Shown in pieces: positions 7,812 to 16,331 of a stretch of 56,228 nt of DNA; within the stretch, counting starts at the first letter, position 1, and every line of letters begins with the position of its first letter. The notes under the pieces are model-generated. The model saw only the letters and a program-made list of their open reading frames with translations, was not told where the DNA came from and searched no databases. Both the position numbers and the translations under genes were made by a program. Source of the stretch: an uncultured Bacteroidales bacterium (GTDB lineage Bacteria > Bacteroidota > Bacteroidia > Bacteroidales > F082); NCBI GenBank assembly GCA_905234455.1, contig CAJOIH010000008.1, positions 1 through 56,228 on the forward strand, given 5' to 3'.

Positions 7812-9260
7812 ATGGATAATTACGAAAGCTCTCTGAAGTTATGGAATGAAAACGAAAAGGCTGCCAACGAACTGATCAACATCGTCGGTCGTTTGTGGTA
7901 CGACAAGTCGGTTGAACTCATCCTGTTGCGTTCGCTGTTGGTGAACCGCGGCTCAGGTAAGATCCTCAACAAGCACCTCCGTGCCGAAACCGTGCTGGGC
8001 AAGCCCGTCCGTGTTCAGGACTCACTGTTGATCGCCAAGGCGCTGCTGGCCGAGAACCTGGCTCCCGCCCGTATCGACATCGGACGCCTCAACTCCGAGT
8101 GGACTGACGAGAAAGAGAAGTACAACAACAACGTGACGGCCTTTGTGCGCGACAAGCTCAGCTACATCATCGATGCCAACCCGCGCAGCAACAAGGTTCA
8201 GGATGTCATCCTTTACGGCTTTGGCCGTATCGGCCGTATCCTCTGCCGTGAGATGACGGAGATGGCTGGCAGAGGCGACGCCCTCCGCGTCCGTGCCATC
8301 GTCACCCGCAAGAACTCACCCGAGGACATCCTCAAGCGTATCAACTTGTTCCGTACCGACTCGGTGCACCGTTACTTCCATGGCGTATGCTATCCTCTGC
8401 CTGAGGAGAATGCCATGATGGTCAACGGCCAGAAGATCCTTTTCCTCGAAGCCAAGAACCCCGAGGACCTCGACTACACCGCCTATGGCATCCATGATGC
8501 ACTGCTCATCGACAACACCGGCGCCTTCCGCGACAGGGAGTCACTGGAACGTCACCTCCAAGCCAAAGGCGTAGCCAAGGTGTTGCTCACTGCTCCCGGC
8601 AAGGGCGACATCCCGAACGTGGTCTACGGCGTCAACCAAGACACCCTCGACCTGGAGAAGGAACACGTGTTCTCAGCCGCCAGCTGCACCACCAATGCCA
8701 TCGTCCCCGGCCTGCAAGTCATGCAGAACCACTTCGGCATCATCAAGGGCCATATCGAGACCATCCACAGCTACACCAACGACCAGAACTTGCTGGACAA
8801 CTACCACAAGAAAGAACGTCGTGGCCGTAGCGCTGCCTTGAACATGGTCATCACCGAGACCGGCGCCGGCAAAGCCGCCGCCAAAGCCCTGCCCGAGCTG
8901 AAAGGCAAACTCACCAGCAACGCCGTCCGCGTTCCTACGCCCGACGTGTCACTGGCAGTGCTCGCCCTCGACCTCGAGCGTGAGACCACCGTCGAAGAAG
9001 TGAACGAAGCCTTCCGTATGGCCTGCCTCGAAGGCAACCTCATCGAACAGATCCGCTTCAGCAGCAACACCGAGTTTGTCAGCAGCGACGGCATCGGCGA
9101 CAGCTGCGCCTGCATCTTCGACGCCCCGGCTACCAAGGTCAGCGCCGACGGCAGGACGGTGATCCTCTACCTGTGGTACGACAACGAGTTCGGCTACAGC
9201 AACCAGGTGATCCGCCTCGCTCGCCATATCGGTGAAGTGAAGAGCTATCGTTACTATTAA
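7812..9260 (+). CDS. gap: Glyceraldehyde-3-phosphate dehydrogenase, N-terminally extended
   Basis: This 482-residue protein has a full GAPDH domain from about residue 133: NAD-binding GFGRIGRILCREM, catalytic Cys292 in SAASCTTNA, and WYDNEFGYSNQ near the end. It oxidises glyceraldehyde-3-phosphate to 1,3-bisphosphoglycerate in glycolysis, or the reverse. The first 130 residues (LWNENEKAANELINIVGRLW and on) are a helical extension without a motif I know. Such long GAPDHs occur in Bacteroidota and some proteobacteria. A strong promoter lies upstream. yidC follows 41 nt after the stop, across a short heptanucleotide repeat. Confidence 0.93.
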   Translation: MDNYESSLKLWNENEKAANELINIVGRLWYDKSVELILLRSLLVNRGSGKILNKHLRAETVLGKPVRVQDSLLIAKALLAENLAPARIDIGRLNSEWTDEKEKYNNNVTAFVRDKLSYIIDANPRSNKVQDVILYGFGRIGRILCREMTEMAGRGDALRVRAIVTRKNSPEDILKRINLFRTDSVHRYFHGVCYPLPEENAMMVNGQKILFLEAKNPEDLDYTAYGIHDALLIDNTGAFRDRESLERHLQAKGVAKVLLTAPGKGDIPNVVYGVNQDTLDLEKEHVFSAASCTTNAIVPGLQVMQNHFGIIKGHIETIHSYTNDQNLLDNYHKKERRGRSAALNMVITETGAGKAAAKALPELKGKLTSNAVRVPTPDVSLAVLALDLERETTVEEVNEAFRMACLEGNLIEQIRFSSNTEFVSSDGIGDSCACIFDAPATKVSADGRTVILYLWYDNEFGYSNQVIRLARHIGEVKSYRYY

Positions 9261-9270
9261 ACAGTTTGGA

Positions 9271-9291
9271 GTTAGAAGTTGGAAGTTAGAA
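9271..9291 (+). repeat. Heptanucleotide repeat (GTTAGAA-like)
   Basis: Three tandem 7-mers GTTAGAA, GTTGGAA and GTTAGAA lie in the 41-nt gap-yidC spacer. A related 7-mer series lies at 37187-37221. Confidence 0.7.
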
Positions 9292-9301
9292 GTGTTTTGA
9301 G

Positions 9302-11188
9302 ATGAACAAATCATCGCTTATTGGTTTTCTTTTGATAGCGGTAATCCTCTTTGGTTGGATGTGGTGGATGCAGCCTTCCAAAGAAGAACTTGCCGAACAG
9401 CGCCGTATTCAGGACTCCATCATGGTGGCACGCCGTGAGGCGGCCATCCTCGATTCCATTCGCTTGGCCGAAGAACAACAGCAGGCCGCCGACACCATGG
9501 CGTTGCCAGCTGTGGAACTTCCCGTGGTGGAAGAGGTGGAGGAACAACTGTGGACCTTGGAGAACGAACTCCAGAGGATCACCCTTTCCAACAAGGGCGG
9601 CTACATCAAAGAGGTGGAGCTGAAAAACTATCAAACTTACGATTCGTTGCCGCTGATCTGCTTCGACCCCGAGACCGCGGTGTTCGACCTTTCGTTTTTC
9701 GTGGGCAACAGGCTCTTCAGAACCTCGCAGATGGTGTTCCACCCATTCGTCAACGGACAGCCGTACGATGGGGGAGACCTCCGGACCTTCGAGGGCGACA
9801 GCATCGTCTTCGCCATGCGGGCCTATGTTGATGGCAACGACAGCCTACGCGATGAAAACAGATACCTCGAATATGTGTATACGTTGCGCGACGACAACTA
9901 CATGCTCGACTTCGACCTGCGTACCGTGGGACTGAAGGACGTCATTGCCAACAACGTCAACTACATGAATCTCGACTGGAAGGTCGATATCCTCAAGCAT
10001 GAGAAGGACAACGACCGCTTCATCAACACCACGGTGTACTACAAGCCGATGACCGAGAACGAGGTGGACCGACTCGACGACCGCAAGCACAAGGAAGAGA
10101 ACATCAACTACAGTGTCAATTGGGTGTCGTTCAAGGAACGCTTCTTCTGCAACGCACTGGTGGCCCGCAATGGCTTCAGCAGCGCCAAGATCGGCGCCAA
10201 CACCGACGTGTCCCACTCGAGCCGCTACTTCAAGACCATGTCGGCGAGCCTCGAGATCCCGTACAACGTGCAAGCCGAGGTGAACGAGTTCCCGATGTCG
10301 TTCTATTTCGGTCCCAACCACTTCCAGACGCTCAAAAGCTACAACCTGAAACTCCAACGCCAAATCGACGTGGGTAACTTCTTCCTGATCCGCTGGATCA
10401 ACTACGGAGTCATCTACGTGTTCAACTGGCTGGGATCCTACGGATGGAACTACGGTATCGTGATTCTCATCCTCACCATCCTCATCAAGATCCTGTTGTT
10501 TCCGATCGCTTTCAAATCGTACAAGTCAACCGCCATCACCCGCGTGCTGAAACCCGAGATGGAAGCCATCAACGCCAAGTATCCCAAAGAAGAGGATGCC
10601 ATGAAGAAGCAACAGGCGGTGATGGAACTGCAGCGACAAGCCGGAGCCAGCCCCACATCGGGCTGTATCCCCATGCTGCTCCAGTTCCCCATCCTCATCG
10701 CCGTCTTCCGTTTCTTCCCCTCGTCCATCGAGTTGCGCCAACAGCCCTTCCTCTGGGCCAAGGACCTCTCCACCTACGACAGTATCCTGGACCTGCCATT
10801 CAACATCCCGTTCTATGGCGACCACGTGAGCCTGTTCTGCCTGCTGATGACCATCACCACGTTCATCTATACCTATGTGAACAACAAGATGATGGACACT
10901 GGTGCCAACCCGCAGATGAAAGGCATGAAGATCATGATGTACCTCATGCCCATCATGTTCCTGGGAATTTTCAACAGCTATTCAGCGGGTTTGAGCTACT
11001 ACTACATGCTGGCCAACATCATCACCTTCATCCAGATGTTCGTCTTCCGTAAGATGATCAACGAGGACAAGGTGCGTGCCACCATCGAGGAGAACAAGCG
11101 GAAACCCCAGAAGAAATCGCGTTTCCAGCAACGCCTCGAGGCTGCGCAGAAGGCACAGCAGCAACAGTTGAAAAACGCAAAACGTTAA
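9302..11188 (+). CDS. yidC: Membrane protein insertase YidC
   Basis: A 628-residue Oxa1/YidC insertase of the inner membrane. The first transmembrane segment (LIGFLLIAVILFGWMWW) is followed by a large periplasmic beta domain (about 90-350). The conserved core has four more segments beginning YGVIYVFNWLGSYGWNYGI, including MLLQFPILIAVFRFFPSS and the region around MYLMPIMFLGIFNSYSAGLS. The core loop RVLKPEMEAINAKYPKEE is the cytoplasmic C1 region. The C-terminal tail is Lys/Gln rich (KKSRFQQRLEAAQKAQQQQ), which fits ribosome contact. It helps insert membrane proteins with or without Sec. The DUF2750 gene starts 3 nt after its stop. Confidence 0.96.
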   Translation: MNKSSLIGFLLIAVILFGWMWWMQPSKEELAEQRRIQDSIMVARREAAILDSIRLAEEQQQAADTMALPAVELPVVEEVEEQLWTLENELQRITLSNKGGYIKEVELKNYQTYDSLPLICFDPETAVFDLSFFVGNRLFRTSQMVFHPFVNGQPYDGGDLRTFEGDSIVFAMRAYVDGNDSLRDENRYLEYVYTLRDDNYMLDFDLRTVGLKDVIANNVNYMNLDWKVDILKHEKDNDRFINTTVYYKPMTENEVDRLDDRKHKEENINYSVNWVSFKERFFCNALVARNGFSSAKIGANTDVSHSSRYFKTMSASLEIPYNVQAEVNEFPMSFYFGPNHFQTLKSYNLKLQRQIDVGNFFLIRWINYGVIYVFNWLGSYGWNYGIVILILTILIKILLFPIAFKSYKSTAITRVLKPEMEAINAKYPKEEDAMKKQQAVMELQRQAGASPTSGCIPMLLQFPILIAVFRFFPSSIELRQQPFLWAKDLSTYDSILDLPFNIPFYGDHVSLFCLLMTITTFIYTYVNNKMMDTGANPQMKGMKIMMYLMPIMFLGIFNSYSAGLSYYYMLANIITFIQMFVFRKMINEDKVRATIEENKRKPQKKSRFQQRLEAAQKAQQQQLKNAKR

Positions 11189-11191
11189 ACC

Positions 11192-11599
11192 ATGAAAGCA
11201 CTGGAACCTTTTCTCGAAACCATCGCCGCGACCCATAAGGTGTGGCTCCTAGGGGCCATGGACGGCATGTTCGCCATGCTTGAGGACGGCGACGGCAATT
11301 CCTACATCCCCGTGTGGGAGACGGAAGACCAAGCCAAAAAAGCCGCCGTCGATGACTGGGCCGGTTACGAGGTGGTTGAGATGGGGTTCTCCGAACTCGC
11401 CGTGTGGCTGAAGGAACTGTCGCGTGACGAGATCGACATCGCCGTGTCGCCCGAAAGGGACGGCGAAATCACCGCCATCGCCTCAGCCAAGTTCCGCCAA
11501 TGGGTGAAGCCTCAAGCCGACGACTCGTATCACGAAGAGGACGAGGACGATCCTGAGGAGGACTATGACTATGGCGAGGGATGGGCTCAACCTTGGTAA
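11192..11599 (+). CDS. DUF2750 family protein
   Basis: A 135-residue protein of unknown function. It fits DUF2750: a helical start (ALEPFLETIAATHKVWLL), the strand FAMLEDGDGNSYIPVWETEDQA, and the pattern VVEMGFSELAVWLKEL. The tail is very acidic (EEDEDDPEEDYDYGEGW). It lies 3 nt after yidC and 9 nt before trkH, so it is likely read through from yidC. No catalytic residues are evident. Confidence 0.8.
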   Translation: MKALEPFLETIAATHKVWLLGAMDGMFAMLEDGDGNSYIPVWETEDQAKKAAVDDWAGYEVVEMGFSELAVWLKELSRDEIDIAVSPERDGEITAIASAKFRQWVKPQADDSYHEEDEDDPEEDYDYGEGWAQPW

Positions 11600-11608
11600 G
11601 ACGAGATT

Positions 11609-13123
11609 ATGAAAAGCAGGCTTTTCGGAGTACTCTTGTTCATTGAAACCATGGCACTGCTGATTACCGCGGCAGTGTCATGGTTTTATCATGTCAGGTG
11701 CGGCGAAAACGACTATCCCGCTTTTCTCATCAGCGCCGCCATCACCGGTGGCGTGGGGCTGGTGCTCTATGTCTACGGTAGGGTACGGAAGACCCCCATT
11801 GACAACGACGACACCTTCGTGATTGTCTCCTTGTCGTGGGTTCTGTACTCGATTTTTGGAATGCTGCCCTTTTTGTTAAGCGGAGCGATTGACAATATAA
11901 CCGATGCCTTCTTTGAGACTATCTCTGGATTCACCACCACAGGCTCCACCATTTTGCAGAATGTGGACCAACAGACCCACGGCATCTTGTTTTGGCGCTC
12001 CGTGATGCAATGGCTGGGCGGTTTGGGCATCGTAGTCTTCACCTTGGCTTTCATCCCCACGGTGACCAAAGGCTCCAGGAAAGCCACGCTGTTTGCGGCT
12101 GAGGCACCGGGCATGAGCGTCGAGAAACTTTCCCCTTCGATGCACGTCACCTCACGCATCTTATGGAGCATTTATATCTTCATGACGGTCTTGTGCGCCT
12201 TTTTCTACGCGTTGGGACCCATGTCAGTGTTCGATGCGGTGTGCCATGCCTTCACCACCATCTCTACTGGAGGCTTCAGCACCCATCAGGAAAGCTTGGC
12301 GTTCTATCATTCCGACTACATCGAATATGTGGCTGTCGCCTTCATGATCCTCTCGGCCATCAATTTCTCGATGTTCTATTTCCTGTTCTCGGGACGTTGG
12401 GACCTGCTACGCAAAAACGAGGAAGTGCGCGTTTATCTCAGGTCCATCTTCGTGTTGACGCTGTTGTTCGCTGGACTGTTTTTACTTGCCCCCCATGTGA
12501 ACGGTGTCACCGAAGAGCAGTTGGCCAGTTACCCCAAAGGAGGGAAAGAGGTGCTCGAGACCTCTTTCTTCCATGTGGCTTCGATGCTGTCGAATACTGG
12601 TTTCGCATCGCAGAATTCCAATTACGACCTCTGGGGGATGCTCTTCGTGATCCCCACGCTGCTGATGCAGATTGTCGGCGGTTGTGCCGGCTCGGCCAGT
12701 GGAGGCATCAAGATCGTGCGCGTCATGGTGATCATTAGGTTCATCAAAAACGCTTTCAATGAGCTGATCCATCCCACGGGATTTTTCACGGTCAAGATCT
12801 CGGGGCAGACCATCGATGAGGTGACGGTACGTCGTGTGTGCAACTTCCTCGCCTGGTTCATGATCATTTTCATCCTCAATGTGATCGTGCTGAGTATGGC
12901 TGGCATGGGGCTGGAAGACTCCAGCATCGCTTTCCTGACCTGTTTCAGCAACCTCGGTTTGGGCTCGGGAGCCACGGGCCCGAGTGCCTGTATGGCAGAC
13001 TTGCCCATGGCCGCCAAGTGGATCCTTTCAGCCGACATGCTGTTGGGTCGTCTTGAAATCATCACCGTGTTGCTGATTTTCTTCCGCTCCACATGGGTGA
13101 CGACGAAAGGGGTGAGGAGTTAA
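11609..13123 (+). CDS. trkH: Potassium uptake protein TrkH
   Basis: A 504-residue inner-membrane K+ transporter subunit of the TrkH/KtrB superfamily, with 8-10 hydrophobic segments. Four pore-loop (MPM) repeats are visible by their filter glycines: GFTTTGSTIL, TTISTGGFST, SNTGFASQ and SNLGLGSG. AGSASGGIKIVRV is the conserved intracellular-loop motif. It would work with a TrkA-type NAD-binding regulator, which is not encoded nearby. It lies 9 nt after the DUF2750 gene and its 3' end faces clpB across 7 nt, with no terminator visible. Confidence 0.93.
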   Translation: MKSRLFGVLLFIETMALLITAAVSWFYHVRCGENDYPAFLISAAITGGVGLVLYVYGRVRKTPIDNDDTFVIVSLSWVLYSIFGMLPFLLSGAIDNITDAFFETISGFTTTGSTILQNVDQQTHGILFWRSVMQWLGGLGIVVFTLAFIPTVTKGSRKATLFAAEAPGMSVEKLSPSMHVTSRILWSIYIFMTVLCAFFYALGPMSVFDAVCHAFTTISTGGFSTHQESLAFYHSDYIEYVAVAFMILSAINFSMFYFLFSGRWDLLRKNEEVRVYLRSIFVLTLLFAGLFLLAPHVNGVTEEQLASYPKGGKEVLETSFFHVASMLSNTGFASQNSNYDLWGMLFVIPTLLMQIVGGCAGSASGGIKIVRVMVIIRFIKNAFNELIHPTGFFTVKISGQTIDEVTVRRVCNFLAWFMIIFILNVIVLSMAGMGLEDSSIAFLTCFSNLGLGSGATGPSACMADLPMAAKWILSADMLLGRLEIITVLLIFFRSTWVTTKGVRS

Positions 13124-13130
13124 CTGCTAA

Positions 13131-15212
13131 CTAGTTGACGAAGTGGAGTTTGCCGTCGAGGACGGTGACCGTGATGGGTTTGGTCCGGTCGACCTGGTCG
13201 GCGATGATCATCTTCGACAATTCATTCAACAATTCCCGTTGCATCATACGTTTCACTGGACGCGCGCCGTATTGCGGGTCATAGCTCTGGCGTGCGATGA
13301 GGTCGACGGCTTCGTCGGTGATGTCGATGCTGATGCCGTTGTCGGCAAGCATCTTCTTCACGCGGTTGAACTGCATCCTCACCACTTCGGCAATCTGGCT
13401 CTCGCTGAGGTCGTCGAAGATAATGATGTCGTCGATACGGTTCAGGAACTCGGGCCGCATCACCTGACGCAAGGCATCCATCACGGCATTATGGTCTTTC
13501 AAGCCGGCGCCCACGTTCGAGGTCATGATGACGATGGTGTTCTTGAAGTCGACGGTACGGCCCTTGTTATCGGTCAGACGGCCGTCGTCGAGCACCTGCA
13601 AGAGGATGTTGAACACGTCGGGATGGGCTTTCTCGATTTCATCCAGAAGGATGACGGAGTAGGGCTTGCGCCGAACTGCTTCGGTAAGTTGGCCGCTCTC
13701 TTCGTAGCCCACATATCCTGGAGGTGCACCGATCAAACGCGACACGGTGTGACGCTCTTGGTATTCCGACATGTCGATTCGCACCATGTTGTTCTCGTTG
13801 TCGAACAGGAACTCTGCCAGCGCCTTGGCCAGCTCGGTCTTACCCACGCCGGTGGTACCCATGAAGATGAATGATCCTATCGGTCGTTTGGCGTCCTGCA
13901 AGCCAGCCCGGCTCCGCCGGATGGCGTCGCTGACGGCACGGATGGCTTCGTCTTGGCCGACCACACGCTTGTGCAGTTCCTCTTCGAGATGGAGGAGCTT
14001 CTCGCGCTCGCTCTGCATCATCTTCTTCACCGGGATGCCCGTCCAACGCGAAACGATCTCGGCCACGTCCTGGTACGACACTTCCTCGTCGATCAGCGGA
14101 TGGTCGCCTTGTGCCTTCAGCAGGTCGGCCTTGGCTTTCTCGATGGCGTTCTCGGCATCGCGTATCTTTCCGTACCGCAGCTCGGCAACACGGCCGTAGT
14201 CGCCTTCACGCTCGGCTGAGGCGGCCAGGTGTTTGTACTTCTCGATGTTGTCTTTCTCTTTCTGGATGATCTCCACGAAATGGCGCTCTTGTTCCCATTT
14301 GGTCTTGATCTCAGCCTTTTGGGCGTTGAGTTTGTCAAGCTCCTGACTGATCTCTTCGACTTTCTTGGTGTCGTTCTCGCGTTTCAGCGCTTCGCGTTCG
14401 ATCTCCAGTTGACGGATGGCGCGTTCCACGTTCTCGAGGTCCTCCGGCACCGAGTCGATCTGTAGCCGCAGACGTGCGGCAGCCTCGTCGATGAGGTCGA
14501 TGGCCTTGTCGGGCAGGAAACGGTCGGAGATATACCTCACCGAGAGCTGTACGGCGGCCACGATGGCCTCGTCGAGGATACGGATATGGTGGTGGTTCTC
14601 GTAACGTTCCTTCAGGCCCCTTAGGATGCTGATGGCCGAAGCCTCGTCAGGCTCGTCCACCATGACGATCTGGAAACGACGCTCCAAGGCTTTGTCCTTC
14701 TCGAAATATTGTTGGTATTCCTTGAGGGTGGTGGCGCCGATGCATTGCAGCTCGCCACGCGACAGGGCAGGCTTGAGGATGTTGGCCGCATCCATGGCGC
14801 CGCCGGTGGCACCCGCACCCACCAAGGTGTGGATCTCATCGATGAACAGCACCACTTCGCCGGCGCTGTCGACCACTTCCTTGATCACGCTCTTCAGACG
14901 CTCCTCGAACTCGCCTTGGTATTTGGCGCCAGCGATCAACGCGCCCATGTCGAGTGAGAATACTTTCTTGCTTTTCAGGTTCTCCGGTACGTCGCCATTG
15001 ACGACTCGCTGGGCGAGACCCTCCACAATGGCGGTCTTACCCACGCCCGGTTCACCTATTAAAATAGGGTTGTTCTTGGTCCGGCGCGAGAGGATCTGCA
15101 GCACACGCCTGATCTCCTCGTCACGCCCGATCACAGGGTCTAACTTGCCCGCCTTCGCCAACTCGTTCAGGTTTTTGGCGTAGCGGTTCAATGATTCAAA
15201 TTTGTTTTCCAT
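13131..15212 (-). CDS. clpB: ClpB disaggregase lacking the N-terminal domain
   Basis: A 693-residue AAA+ disaggregase. It begins at [20 protein letters not shown], the linker that in full-length ClpB follows the Clp_N domain of about 150 residues. NBD1 has Walker [10 protein letters not shown] (residues 53-61) and Walker [11 protein letters not shown]. The M-domain coiled coil runs from about 265 to 385 ([19 protein letters not shown] and on). NBD2 has Walker [10 protein letters not shown] (about 451) and Walker [14 protein letters not shown]. There is no ClpP-binding loop, and the M domain supports ClpB rather than ClpA/C. Only 105 nt separate the start from the divergent neighbour, so the N domain is absent, not missed. 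It would work with DnaK to rescue aggregates. Confidence 0.92.
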   Translation of the reverse strand: MENKFESLNRYAKNLNELAKAGKLDPVIGRDEEIRRVLQILSRRTKNNPILIGEPGVGKTAIVEGLAQRVVNGDVPENLKSKKVFSLDMGALIAGAKYQGEFEERLKSVIKEVVDSAGEVVLFIDEIHTLVGAGATGGAMDAANILKPALSRGELQCIGATTLKEYQQYFEKDKALERRFQIVMVDEPDEASAISILRGLKERYENHHHIRILDEAIVAAVQLSVRYISDRFLPDKAIDLIDEAAARLRLQIDSVPEDLENVERAIRQLEIEREALKRENDTKKVEEISQELDKLNAQKAEIKTKWEQERHFVEIIQKEKDNIEKYKHLAASAEREGDYGRVAELRYGKIRDAENAIEKAKADLLKAQGDHPLIDEEVSYQDVAEIVSRWTGIPVKKMMQSEREKLLHLEEELHKRVVGQDEAIRAVSDAIRRSRAGLQDAKRPIGSFIFMGTTGVGKTELAKALAEFLFDNENNMVRIDMSEYQERHTVSRLIGAPPGYVGYEESGQLTEAVRRKPYSVILLDEIEKAHPDVFNILLQVLDDGRLTDNKGRTVDFKNTIVIMTSNVGAGLKDHNAVMDALRQVMRPEFLNRIDDIIIFDDLSESQIAEVVRMQFNRVKKMLADNGISIDITDEAVDLIARQSYDPQYGARPVKRMMQRELLNELSKMIIADQVDRTKPITVTVLDGKLHFVN

Positions 15213-15272
15213 AGCAATGTTTTTTTTGATTTTGCCCCAATCCCATCAAATCCTTAACCAACTGATCTATTG

Positions 15273-15285
15273 TGACAATTTGTCA
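15273..15285. promoter_or_regulatory. 13-bp dyad between clpB and the DMT transporter gene
   Basis: TGACAATTTGTCA is a perfect inverted repeat (6-bp arms around one central T) in the divergent promoter region, 61 nt from the clpB ATG and 60 nt from the transporter ATG. It looks like an operator for a dimeric regulator; the regulator is unknown. Confidence 0.45.
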
Positions 15286-15312
15286 GTTTGTATTTTGTAA
15301 GGATAAATTGAC

Positions 15313-15320
15313 TATTTTTG
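15313..15320 (+). promoter_or_regulatory. -7 box of the DMT transporter gene
   Basis: TATTTTTG matches TAnnTTTG. A TTTG at 15287-15290 lies 22 nt upstream. The transporter ATG is 25 nt downstream of the box. Confidence 0.6.
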
Positions 15321-15344
15321 CGTCCTCAAAACATTGAAAACGAC

Positions 15345-16253
15345 ATGCAGTGGGTTCTCCTGTCATTGATATCGGCCTTCCTTTTGGGCTTCTATGATAT
15401 CTTCAAGAAAAGGACCGTAGTTGGGAATGCCATCATTCCGGTACTGTTTTACAGCACGATGATCAGCGGCCTGATTTTTCTCCCTTTCATCCTATTATCG
15501 CATTTGCAGCCCGAGTGGTTTGCCAGTGGCTTTTGGAAACAATTCTTCGTGGAACCGCTGACAATTCGTCAGCATTTGCTCATTTTTGGCAAGACTGCGT
15601 TGATTTTGGTTTCATGGATGTTCAGCTATTCGGCCATGAAAAACCTGCCCATCACCGTGGTGGGGCCTGTCAACCAGCTGCGTCCAGCCATCTCATTGCT
15701 GTTGCTGTTTGCCATCTTCCAGGAGCATCTCACCTGGACCCAATGGGTAGGGGTGGTGCTGGCGCTAGTGTCGTTTTACCTCATGAACCGTAGCGGCAAG
15801 CTCGAAGGCATCCAGTTCAAGACCAACAAATGGGTTTACATGCTGTTGGCTTCAGCGGTGTTGGTGGCCCTCAGCGGTGTTTACGACAAGTTTCTGCTCA
15901 GCGGCGAGTCCATCTCTCCAGCCACCATCCAGGCTTGGTACACCATCTACGACTTCCTCATGATGGCGGTGATGTTCTTCTTCATCTGGCGTCCCAAGCG
16001 TGCCCAGATGCCCTTCCAGTGGAGGGGAGGCATTGCCTTGATGGCCATCTTTGTCTCCATCGCCGACGTTATCTACCTGTCGGGACTCAAGCAGGAGGCC
16101 GCGGTCATCGTATTGATCCCGTTGATTTTATATGGAGTCCGCCTGTTGGTGTCGTTCGCCTACGGAGCCATCTTCTTCAAGGAGAAAAACATCCGCAGCA
16201 AGATCATTCCCCTGCTGATGGTGATCGCTGCACTGGTGTTTATGTGCATCTAA
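15345..16253 (+). CDS. DMT-superfamily (EamA-like) membrane transporter
   Basis: A 302-residue protein of about ten hydrophobic segments, in two similar halves. The first opens with LLSLISAFLLGFYDIFKKRT; the second with WVYMLLASAVLVALSGVYDK. This duplicated five-helix layout is typical of drug/metabolite transporters (EamA/RhaT group). PITVVGPVNQLRPAISLLLL and YHLSGLK-like positions are usual substrate-path segments, but the substrate cannot be told. The ATG at 15345 is preferred because a longer reading would start inside the -7 box. It runs divergently from clpB. Confidence 0.85.
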   Translation: MQWVLLSLISAFLLGFYDIFKKRTVVGNAIIPVLFYSTMISGLIFLPFILLSHLQPEWFASGFWKQFFVEPLTIRQHLLIFGKTALILVSWMFSYSAMKNLPITVVGPVNQLRPAISLLLLFAIFQEHLTWTQWVGVVLALVSFYLMNRSGKLEGIQFKTNKWVYMLLASAVLVALSGVYDKFLLSGESISPATIQAWYTIYDFLMMAVMFFFIWRPKRAQMPFQWRGGIALMAIFVSIADVIYLSGLKQEAAVIVLIPLILYGVRLLVSFAYGAIFFKEKNIRSKIIPLLMVIAALVFMCI

Positions 16254-16264
16254 AAAAATCATTA

Positions 16265-16296
16265 TTTGTCAGATATCCAAATAATTTTTATATTTG
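16265..16296 (+). promoter_or_regulatory. Promoter of the acyl-CoA ligase gene
   Basis: TTTG at 16265-16268, a 20-nt spacer and TATATTTG at 16289-16296 make a near-perfect Bacteroidota promoter, 35 nt before the ATG. Confidence 0.7.
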
Positions 16297-16331
16297 CAAT
16301 TTATTTGGATTGAAAACGAGCATCTAAAAAT

